In this document: piece after piece, positions 1 through 7,193 of the stretch
How the letters are laid out: every line of letters starts with the position of its first letter
Numbering within the stretch: the stretch's first letter is position 1
DNA from: Phycisphaerae bacterium
Lineage (GTDB): Bacteria > Planctomycetota > Phycisphaerae > Phycisphaerales > UBA1924
Length of the DNA stretch: 40,880 nt
Direction: 5' to 3'
Assembly (NCBI GenBank): GCA_002706885.1
Contig: PAKY01000016.1
Location: forward strand, 1-40,880
The notes under the pieces: generated by a model
What the model was told of the DNA's origin: nothing
What the model saw: the letters and a program-made list of their open reading frames with translations, nothing else
The model's database searches: none
Made by a program: the position numbers and the translations under genes

Positions 1-274
1 TCAGGATCGGTCCCCCATCGGAGCCGATCCCCGAGAGGTCGAGCTTCTCGAACTGGCCCCCGTGGTCGCCCAGACCGAGCGCGGGCCCGTGCGGCGTGGG
101 CATGGACGCGACATGGTCCGTCGGCGTTTCGGACGTCACCCGCACGAGCCCGGCGGCGGCGCCGAGATCGACGTCAGGGGTTCCGGATCGCGAGCGGTCA
201 TGCGCGTACGCGGCGCCGTGGGCCATCGCGACGCAGAGAACGACAGTCATGCATCGATCGGTCCTGGTGGTCAT
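1..274 (-). CDS. Secreted protein of unknown function, N-terminal part (cut by window edge)
   Basis: The open frame runs for 91 codons from an ATG at 272-274 to the left edge without a stop, so only the N-terminus is visible. Residues 1-25 look like a Sec signal peptide: basic residues, then a hydrophobic stretch around VVLCVAMAHGAAYA, with a likely cut after AYA. The following residues (DLGAAAGLVRVTSE, then a Gly/Pro/His-rich part) match no family I recognise. A purine-rich AAGGCAGAG precedes the start as a possible ribosome binding site. The gene lies 50 bases after the sulfatase at 325-1983 on the same strand, so it is probably the distal member of the alpha-galactosidase/sulfatase operon. 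Its function cannot be told from this fragment. Confidence 0.6.
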   Translation of the reverse strand, partial: MTTRTDRCMTVVLCVAMAHGAAYAHDRSRSGTPDVDLGAAAGLVRVTSETPTDHVASMPTPHGPALGLGDHGGQFEKLDLSGIGSDGGPIL

Positions 275-324
275 GGTGTTCTTCTCTGCCTTTCCGTGGG
301 CCTTGTCGCCACGACGACGTCCTG

Positions 325-1983
325 TCAGTCCTGGTAGTTCCGACGCTTCCTATCGATCACGAACATGCGCGTCCCGGCGAAGATCTCCATGTCGCCCGTG
401 GCTCGCGGGTCGTCGGTTTCGAGCATGTACTCGTGGAGCTGCTTCGCAAGCCTGTTGCGCACATCGGCGTTCGCGGGGTCGGCGATGATGTTGTTCATCT
501 GCCACGGGTCGGCCTCGAGGTCGTAGAGCTCTTCGACCATCGGCGGCGTGCAGTACAGCTCGGCGAACTGACGGACATTCGGGTGCGTCGGGTGGGCGGT
601 GATCAGCTCGCGGACTTCCAGTTGCTCGGCCGACTCCGCGAACGCGTCGTCTGGCTTGCGTGCCCGGGAAGGGAGAAACGACATGCCACGCGGCCGTCCG
701 AACCGGACGACGTAGGCGTAGCGGTGATCACGGATCGTGCGTGAGGCGAGGCTGTAGGGGGGGAGCTCCCCGTGCCACTCCAGGCCGGTGACGACGGTGT
801 CGCGAGACCTTTCGACGCGACCTGAGTCGTCCGAGATAAGCATGCTCTTGATGCTCTTGCCGCTCATTCCTGCGTCGCGAGCTTGGTCACCGAGTCCCGC
901 GGCGTCGAGGATGGTGACGGCGAGATCGGGGTGGGTGACGAAGTCGTCGATGGTTCGCCCGCCCGGGACGCTGTCGGGCCAGGCGATGGCGAGGGGCGAG
1001 CGGACGCCCCAGTCGTAGGGGCTGGTTTTCCCGCGCGGGATATACGTCCCCTGATCAGAGGTCGCGATGATGATCGTGTTGTCGCGGAGGCCCCGTTCGT
1101 CGAGGATCTCGATGAGGCGGCCGAGGTCCTCGTCGGCGCGGACGACCTCGTACATCATGTCGTTCCGACGCTCGCGGATGCGCTTGGTGTCTGGGATGAA
1201 CCCGGGCATCGGGGCGTCGTCGTTCGTGTAGCCGTACTCCTCCTCGAGGCGTTCGTGGTTGCCCTCGTCCCATGGGCCGTGCGGCTCGAAGATGCCCGCC
1301 CAGAAGAAGAAGGGCTGATCGGGCTGCCGCTCGTCGAGGAACGCGTCGAAGTTGGCGACGTAGTCGATGGGAAGAAAGTCGGGCGGTGGATTCTCGAGGC
1401 GGATGTCGTTGTAGCAGGGTCCGGCGGGGTTGGCGCCGCGTTCGCCGTGCGGTTCGGCGGACATGTGCGACTTGACGTAGTTCTCGGGGTCCTCGTCGAT
1501 GAGGATGACGCCCGGTCCCCAGCCCTTGCCCGTATGGCCCGTGTGATAGCCCGCGCTCGCGAGCATCTCGGGGACGCGGGGGAACTTGGCGGGGAGCCAG
1601 GCCTGAATGAAGGCGCCCTGCTCGAGCTCCCAGAAGTTCCGTCCTGTCAAGAGAGCGGCGCGTGCCGGGGCGCAGGATGGCGCGGACGCGTAGGCGTGGG
1701 TGAAGAGGACGCCTTGCGACGCGAGCTTGTCGAAGTGCGGCGTCCGGATGGAGGTCCAGCCGTAGGCGCTGCGCTCGAGCCAGCTCTCGTCATCGGTGAC
1801 GACGAGCAGGATGTTGGGGCGTTTCGATGGCTCGTTCTGGTCCGCCAATGCGGTTGCGCAGGGGACGAATACCCCGATCAGGGCGAGAAGGACGGACAGC
1901 GCGCGCTGTCGCGGGAATGACGTTGAACGCGTGCTTCCGAACATGTGAAAAGGGTACCATTTCGCGAACTTGCACGGGGTCAT
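325..1983 (-). CDS. Secreted type I sulfatase (heparan N-sulfatase-like subgroup)
   Basis: Arylsulfatase-superfamily enzyme of 552 residues, predicted to hydrolyse a sulfate ester or sulfamide on a glycan outside the cytoplasm. The signature CAPARAALLTGR starts at Cys104, the residue expected to become formylglycine. An Asp pair for metal binding is at 64-65. The second metal site reads SDQG followed by a Lys-Thr and a WGVRSP stretch; Gln replaces the usual Asn or His. This region resembles heparan N-sulfatase-type enzymes more than GALNS-type ones, so the subgroup is tentative. A hydrophobic signal sequence spans roughly residues 29-47. The start was chosen because its ATG overlaps the upstream sulfatase stop (ATGA) and GAAGGA lies a few bases before it; a start at Met14 is possible. 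Activity needs a formylglycine-generating enzyme, not encoded here. Confidence 0.92.
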   Translation of the reverse strand: MTPCKFAKWYPFHMFGSTRSTSFPRQRALSVLLALIGVFVPCATALADQNEPSKRPNILLVVTDDESWLERSAYGWTSIRTPHFDKLASQGVLFTHAYASAPSCAPARAALLTGRNFWELEQGAFIQAWLPAKFPRVPEMLASAGYHTGHTGKGWGPGVILIDEDPENYVKSHMSAEPHGERGANPAGPCYNDIRLENPPPDFLPIDYVANFDAFLDERQPDQPFFFWAGIFEPHGPWDEGNHERLEEEYGYTNDDAPMPGFIPDTKRIRERRNDMMYEVVRADEDLGRLIEILDERGLRDNTIIIATSDQGTYIPRGKTSPYDWGVRSPLAIAWPDSVPGGRTIDDFVTHPDLAVTILDAAGLGDQARDAGMSGKSIKSMLISDDSGRVERSRDTVVTGLEWHGELPPYSLASRTIRDHRYAYVVRFGRPRGMSFLPSRARKPDDAFAESAEQLEVRELITAHPTHPNVRQFAELYCTPPMVEELYDLEADPWQMNNIIADPANADVRNRLAKQLHEYMLETDDPRATGDMEIFAGTRMFVIDRKRRNYQD

Positions 1984-3497
1984 TCTGCGTCCTTCGGTGA
2001 AACAAATGCGTCGGTTGGCTGACTTCGGAACTGTCTGGCGCGTTCGTACTCCGGGTTCACGGCTTTATCGCCCCAGACTTCGAGAACGGCTTGGAGGGCT
2101 TGGTCGGACTCCGGGAATCGGCCGAGGTCGTTTGTCTCGATGATCCAGTTGGCGAGGCGGTCGCGCATGGCGGCGAGCTCGCGTTGGATCGTGGGATCGG
2201 GCGAGGCGGCGAGGTTGTTGAGCTCGTGCGGATCGGCTTCGAGGTCGTAGAGCTCTTCGGCGGGGCGACGGTCGCTCACGAAGCGTCGCTGCGCTGGGGT
2301 CAGTTGGTCGTCGGCCGCGAGTTGCTTGAGCGTGCGCATGAAGTTCGTTCCGTCGCGGTACTGGGGTTGGAGGTACGGGCGGTCGGTCATGAAATTGCGG
2401 ATGTACTTGTATTTGCGGGTCACGACGGCGCGGATGCGATCGATCGTGTAGTCGCAACGATCTCGCGCACAAACGGTGAGATCCGGTGAGATTTCTTCGC
2501 CGAAGAGGTCGCGGCCCTGCATGTGGGGTGGGAGGTTCACGCCCGCGAGACGAAGCGTCGTTGCGCCGAGGTCGATGCCGTTGACGAGGTCGTCGCGCAC
2601 CACACCCTGGGGGATGGTGGGGCCCGCGATGATGAGCGGAACGCGGAGGCCACCTTCGTAGAGGAACTGCTTGTGTCTGGGCAATTCCATGCCGTGGTCG
2701 GAGAAGAAGACGATGACGGTGTTGTCCTCGAGGCCGTCACGGCGGAGGGCATCGACGATGTCGCCGACGATCGCGTCGAGGGCGGCGATGGTGTCGTAGT
2801 GGAACGCGATGCGTTCGCGGTAGACGGGGTGGTCGGGGTAGTAGGGCGGGATGGGAACGTCTTCGGGATCGGTGACGCGGGGGGATTGAGCGCGCTTACC
2901 GCCGAGGAGCTGGATCTGGCCGAAGAACGGTCGGGCGTCGGGAACGCCGCTCCAGTCGGAGCCGTCGATGGCGCCCTTGAAGCCCATGTCGTGGTCGTGG
3001 TGGTCATAGAGGGCGTCGGGGTCGAAGACGAAGTTGTAATGAAATTTGCCTTCGTTGAAGGTGTAGTAGCCCGCGAGGCGGAGGATCTCGGGGATGGTGC
3101 GCACACCGAGGTAGTTCGGGTCCCAGGTTGGGATGGGCTTGCCACGAAAGTCGGGGATGGAGCTGTAGTGCTCGTGGGCGCCGATGCTCGTCTGGTACAT
3201 CGAGGTGATGACCGCGGAGCGTGTCGGTGAGCAAACCGGCGCGGGCATGTAGGCGCGGTCGAAGCGGACGCCGCGGGCGGCGAGGGCGTCGATGTTCGGC
3301 GTTTCAACGTTGGTGTCGCCGTAGCAGCCCATCCACGGGCTTGTGTCCTCGACGTAGATCCAGAGGACGTTCGGGCGGTCGGGATCGGTGGGCAGTCGGT
3401 CGGCTTCAAGCGGCGGCGGGGCTGCTGCGTTCGCGCCGAAGCTGAGAGACGCGGCGATGGACAGAACGACGCGGCGAAGCGTGCTGCGTGCGTTCAT
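1980..3497 (-). CDS. Secreted type I sulfatase with variant signature
   Basis: A 505-residue sulfatase with a signal peptide at about residues 1-26 (cut near ANA-AAP). The core CSPTR is present with Cys89 as the formylglycine precursor, but the rest of the signature reads SAVITSMY, so the usual Thr-Gly-Arg is Thr-Ser-Met. Other family marks are VEDTSPWMGCYGD (metal site), NEGKFHYN in place of GKWH, and FFSDHGMELPRHK followed by YEGGLRVPL. The start codon overlaps the stop of the beta-helix/GH27 gene by four bases (ATGA) and its own stop overlaps the next sulfatase in the same way, which indicates translational coupling. The substrate is unknown; the linked alpha-galactosidase makes a sulfated galactose-containing glycan plausible. 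Confidence 0.92.
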   Translation of the reverse strand: MNARSTLRRVVLSIAASLSFGANAAAPPPLEADRLPTDPDRPNVLWIYVEDTSPWMGCYGDTNVETPNIDALAARGVRFDRAYMPAPVCSPTRSAVITSMYQTSIGAHEHYSSIPDFRGKPIPTWDPNYLGVRTIPEILRLAGYYTFNEGKFHYNFVFDPDALYDHHDHDMGFKGAIDGSDWSGVPDARPFFGQIQLLGGKRAQSPRVTDPEDVPIPPYYPDHPVYRERIAFHYDTIAALDAIVGDIVDALRRDGLEDNTVIVFFSDHGMELPRHKQFLYEGGLRVPLIIAGPTIPQGVVRDDLVNGIDLGATTLRLAGVNLPPHMQGRDLFGEEISPDLTVCARDRCDYTIDRIRAVVTRKYKYIRNFMTDRPYLQPQYRDGTNFMRTLKQLAADDQLTPAQRRFVSDRRPAEELYDLEADPHELNNLAASPDPTIQRELAAMRDRLANWIIETNDLGRFPESDQALQAVLEVWGDKAVNPEYERARQFRSQPTDAFVSPKDAE

Positions 3498-6400
3498 TGG
3501 CGAACGGTCTCCTCTGGGGTGATTCGCACGAAGACGACGCCATGCGGGGCGATCTCGCGGGCAAACGCTTCGGACTCGCCGCCGATGTCCTGCTGGCGCC
3601 AGAGGTCGCGGACGACGGCGCGGCCAGTGAGGCCGAGATCGCTCCAGGAAGCGGTCACGGTCGTGGGCTTGTCGTTGCGGTTGAAGAGTCCAACGGCAAG
3701 AGAGCCGTCGGCGAGGGGCTTGACGAGGACTTCGACGCCGTCGCGTTCGACGACGGTCTCCGCCATGACGCCGAGGGGGTCCTGGTTAACCGCGATGACC
3801 TCGTCGTTGGTGAGGAGGCTGAGCGTGAAGCGGTCGAGGCGTTCGAGCGGGCAGCCGATGAGCAGGGGCGAGGCCCACAGGCTCCAGAGGGAGATATGGG
3901 TGTACTGCTCGTCGGGCGTCAGGCGGGTCGGCTGGTGGGCATCTTTCCAGCCCACTCGTCCGACGACGAGCATGTCGGCGTCGGGGAAGAAGCCGGGGCG
4001 GCAGTGCTCGCGCCAGGCGTCGTGCTTGTCCCAGATGTCGGCGATGCCCTGGTGGACGTGGGGGCCGGTCCATCGCCACTGGTCGCGGATATCACGCGTG
4101 GTGCGGGCGAGGTTGGAATTGGCGGCGAGTTCTGAGGCGACGTCCTGCGGCGCCTTGTTGGAGAGCGAGAGAAGTATGTCGCGGCCGGTCGCGTCGAGGG
4201 CGTCGCGCATGGCCTTGGTGTGGGGGACGTCGTTGGGATACCAGTCGTACTTGAGATAGTCGATGCCCCACTCGGCCCACTGACGCGCGTCTTCGGTCTC
4301 GAAGCCGTGCTCGGCGAGACGCTTGTTCTTGTGCGTGTTCATCGACTCGTCCCAGCGACCGTCGACGTGGTCGCTGCTGCCGCCGATGAAGCCGGCGTAG
4401 CTCGTGACCCACGGGGTCGAGTACGTTCCGACCTTGAGGCCCATGTCATGGATATCGCGGCAGAGCGCGGCCATATCGGGGAACTGGTCGTTGGGCTGGA
4501 TGGCGTTGTGGGGGCCGCCTCGGCGGCTCTGCCAGGCGTCGTCGATGTTGACGTAGGTCCAGCCGTGATCGATGAGTCCTGAATCGACGAGGGCGCGGGC
4601 GGAGAGGAGGACCTTCTCCTGCGAGACTTCCTTGCCCCAGCAGTTCCACGAGTTCCAGCCCATGGGTGGGGTGAGGCCGATGGTGTCACCGACGCGGAAT
4701 GTGATCTCGATGGTGTCGGCGCCGAGCTCATTCGTCGCTGTGATGCTGGCGACATGGTCACCCGGGCCGTGGAGTTCGCCTGTGATCAGGCCGGAGTTGG
4801 CGTCGATGGAGAGCCCGCTCGGCAGCGTTGCATCGAAGTGGATGGGGTCTTCACCCGATGTCGCGACCAGGAAATTGATGGGCGCATCTGGGCGGGCGCC
4901 GAAGACGCGGGCGGCGTTGATGCGCGGGGTCTTCGGGGGTCGCGGGGTGAGGATGTGAGCGTCATAGGGGGAGGACTCGACGCCGTCGGGCCAGGGCATG
5001 CGTTCGACTGTGTCGGCGTCGGTGTTTTGGACTTCGGCGTCGTCGTCCATACCGATGCGCGGTCGGCGGCCGTTGAAGGTGTTGGCGACAAGGGTGACGT
5101 TGGCGCACTCGTCGAACCAGAGGTCCATGGACGGGTCGACGCCGTAGCGTGAACTCGAGATGTTGTCGAAGGTGCGATCGCCGAGGTTGAAGCGGTTGTC
5201 TCGGAGGGTGACGCCTTCGGCGGAGGCGACAAGGAGTGCCGGGCCGAAGGGGTCGGTGATCGTGTTGCCCTCGAAAAGGATGTCGCGGTTGGGGCGGTGG
5301 GTGATCCAGGTGCGGTTGGGCGTGCCGGCGTGGACGCTGATGGTGGCGGCGACGGGGTTGCCTCGGTTGTAGAGGGCGCTGCCGTGGTAGCCGGTGTTCG
5401 CGAAGGTGTTGTTGCGGACGACGAGGCTCTCGGTGGCGGGACCGCCGAGCCAGAGCGGGATCTCGGGTCCGATGGCCATCGCGGCGTGGCTGGAGCCGTC
5501 GACCGTGTTGTTCTCGATGACGCCGTGGATGCTCTTGATCATGAAGGCGCGGGCGCGGTGGGGGCGCATGGTGTTGTTCGTCAGGCGGAAGCCCGCGCCG
5601 CATCGGTCGGGAGAGATGGCGAGATCGCCGGGGTTCGCGTCAACGGCGTGGTCGAGTTCGACGAGGAAGAACCTGTCCGACTCGCGACGAAGGCGGTAGT
5701 CGGACCGGAATCGTTCGAGCGCGTCCTGGTTGACGTTCGCTTCGGCCGCGCTGACCTGGGTGATCGATACGGCGCGGGGTTCGGCGTGCTGATCGAAGGT
5801 GCTGGCGTCATAGAGGCGGATACGGTCGTTGAGATCGAGCGGCAGCTCATACTTGGGCATGAGAACGACTGTCCGCGGGTCGGGCGTGGCGACGACGACC
5901 GCGTAGGAGCTGTGGATGGCGATGGCGTCATCACCCATGGCGGCGAACTCGCACCCGTCGACGACGGGGCCTAAGCGCACGGCGCTCGAGTGGATGCCGT
6001 CGGCGATCGATGAGACGAGGCGGGGCTCGGCCGGGCCGGCTTCCGTCGTCGGCGGAGGCCCGGGGACGACGCGGACGCGTTCGTAGCGGTTGGCGCCGTT
6101 GCCGCCGGCCTCGAGAATGGCGATTCCGGGCGCGGCGTGGACGGTGACGTCACGGATGACGCACTGGGCGGTGTCGTTGAGTCGGAACGCGGTGACGGCT
6201 CGGCGGGTGAGGGCGATGCGGTCGCCGATGGCGACGCCTTCGGAGGCGGTTGGGATGTCACTGCGGTGCTCGAGCCAGAGCACTCGATCGTCTTCGGGGT
6301 TGGCGGTGACGCTTGAGGGGTAGAGATCGGGGCTGTGGGCTTTGATGCGGTGGCCGTCCGGTTCGTAGAGGTATGCGGCGAGGCCGGATGCATCGAAGTA

Positions 6401-6892
6401 GTCCGCGTCGGCGCGGTACCCGTCGGCGATACGCATCTTGATGCGCTTCCCACCCTCGATCGATTCGATCCTCCCTTGCGTGAAGGGAAGGGGGTGGTAG
6501 TCGATCGTGAGGCCCTCGATTGTGAGGTTCTCGGCGTCGTCGATGATCAGGGCGGCCTTCGAGGCATCGGAGCAGACGACCGTCACGTCTGTCGCGTCGA
6601 TGTGGAGGTTCTTGAGGTTTCGCCAGCGGAGGTGGCTCGGTCCGCTCGGATCGAGGTGGTACGTGCCGGCGGGGATTCGGACGGAATCGACGCGTTGCTC
6701 GACTGCGGCCTCGATCGCGAGGGTGATCGGGTCGGTTTCGGCAGAAGCGACGGGGGCGTAGGCGAGCGAGAGGAGCGTGAGCGTCCACAGGATGGCTCGG
6801 CGCCAGCGCGCTTGGACGCGGAAGACGGAGTGGATCGCCTCGGGAGGGTTCGCGGGGAGGGCGAACGTCGGTCGCGTCGGTGCGTCGATCAT
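3494..6892 (-). CDS. Right-handed beta-helix (GH110-like) fused to GH27 alpha-galactosidase
   Basis: A 1132-residue secreted enzyme, first gene of the minus-strand operon. A hydrophobic segment at about residues 33-50 ends in VASA, a likely signal cleavage site. Residues about 55-640 form a right-handed beta-helix with ADGIH (Asp298) and MGDDAIAIH (Asp321, Asp322). That D-x22-D-D spacing resembles the catalytic Asp triad of GH110 alpha-galactosidases as I recall it, so this half may be a second galactosidase. Residues about 655-735 look like a He_PIG Ig-type domain with its associated segment (INAARVFGARP). From about 738 the GH27 domain starts with TPPMGWNSW; Asp883 in YLKYDW is the expected nucleophile and Asp934 in RTTRDIRDQW the acid/base. 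A beta-sandwich ends the protein. Assignment of the GH27 half is firm; that of the beta-helix is inference. Confidence 0.9.
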   Translation of the reverse strand: MIDAPTRPTFALPANPPEAIHSVFRVQARWRRAILWTLTLLSLAYAPVASAETDPITLAIEAAVEQRVDSVRIPAGTYHLDPSGPSHLRWRNLKNLHIDATDVTVVCSDASKAALIIDDAENLTIEGLTIDYHPLPFTQGRIESIEGGKRIKMRIADGYRADADYFDASGLAAYLYEPDGHRIKAHSPDLYPSSVTANPEDDRVLWLEHRSDIPTASEGVAIGDRIALTRRAVTAFRLNDTAQCVIRDVTVHAAPGIAILEAGGNGANRYERVRVVPGPPPTTEAGPAEPRLVSSIADGIHSSAVRLGPVVDGCEFAAMGDDAIAIHSSYAVVVATPDPRTVVLMPKYELPLDLNDRIRLYDASTFDQHAEPRAVSITQVSAAEANVNQDALERFRSDYRLRRESDRFFLVELDHAVDANPGDLAISPDRCGAGFRLTNNTMRPHRARAFMIKSIHGVIENNTVDGSSHAAMAIGPEIPLWLGGPATESLVVRNNTFANTGYHGSALYNRGNPVAATISVHAGTPNRTWITHRPNRDILFEGNTITDPFGPALLVASAEGVTLRDNRFNLGDRTFDNISSSRYGVDPSMDLWFDECANVTLVANTFNGRRPRIGMDDDAEVQNTDADTVERMPWPDGVESSPYDAHILTPRPPKTPRINAARVFGARPDAPINFLVATSGEDPIHFDATLPSGLSIDANSGLITGELHGPGDHVASITATNELGADTIEITFRVGDTIGLTPPMGWNSWNCWGKEVSQEKVLLSARALVDSGLIDHGWTYVNIDDAWQSRRGGPHNAIQPNDQFPDMAALCRDIHDMGLKVGTYSTPWVTSYAGFIGGSSDHVDGRWDESMNTHKNKRLAEHGFETEDARQWAEWGIDYLKYDWYPNDVPHTKAMRDALDATGRDILLSLSNKAPQDVASELAANSNLARTTRDIRDQWRWTGPHVHQGIADIWDKHDAWREHCRPGFFPDADMLVVGRVGWKDAHQPTRLTPDEQYTHISLWSLWASPLLIGCPLERLDRFTLSLLTNDEVIAVNQDPLGVMAETVVERDGVEVLVKPLADGSLAVGLFNRNDKPTTVTASWSDLGLTGRAVVRDLWRQQDIGGESEAFAREIAPHGVVFVRITPEETVRQ

Positions 6893-7193
6893 TTGAGGAT
6901 GGGATTCCGTTGGAGGGATGCCGGTTCAGATCGCGACGACGTGTGCGCCGCGCTCGTGAACGCTTTCATCGGGCGAGTATGGCGGTTCGGCGGCAAGTCA
7001 ACAAGTCAACGTGCGCCGAGGGAAGATACAAATGCGTCATTGCGACGATCGAACGGGTTCTCGTGGTCGACGTGGCGCGAGGGCGCATTTGAGCGGATTG
7101 CGAGCCCTGAGAGGCTCCGGGTGACGCAATCGGTTCAGCATCGATCGCATATTTCCCTCGCCTTTGGACGGTGATCGGTGCTATACCCAGCAC
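6893..7193. promoter_or_regulatory. Divergent intergenic region (301 bp)
   Basis: This gap separates the divergent starts of the beta-helix/GH27 operon (minus) and the large secreted protein at 7194 (plus), so it should hold both promoters. I see one operator-like palindrome at 6955-6968, listed separately. No convincing -35/-10 pair, hairpin or small gene was recognised. Confidence 0.5.
6955..6968. promoter_or_regulatory. Candidate LacI-family operator, site A
   Basis: CGTGAACGCTTTCA, read on the minus strand as TGAAAGCGTTCACG. This fits 13 of 14 positions of the cre-type LacI-family consensus TGWAANCGNTNWCA. It lies about 63 bases upstream of the GH27 fusion start. It agrees at 12 of 14 positions with site C at 24449-24462. 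The match is seen in the sequence; binding by a LacI-type repressor is inference, and no regulator gene is in the window. Confidence 0.45.

Noticed and set aside
883-1920. Long plus-strand open frame of 345 codons
   Set aside because: It is antisense to the sulfatase at 325-1983, has an Asp/Val/Gly-skewed composition typical of a GC-rich shadow frame, and shows no motif.
3560-3573. CAAACGCTTCGG, similar to operator site B
   Set aside because: It lies inside the coding sequence of the GH27 domain. It shows that the AACGCTT core can occur by chance, so single sites should be read with care.
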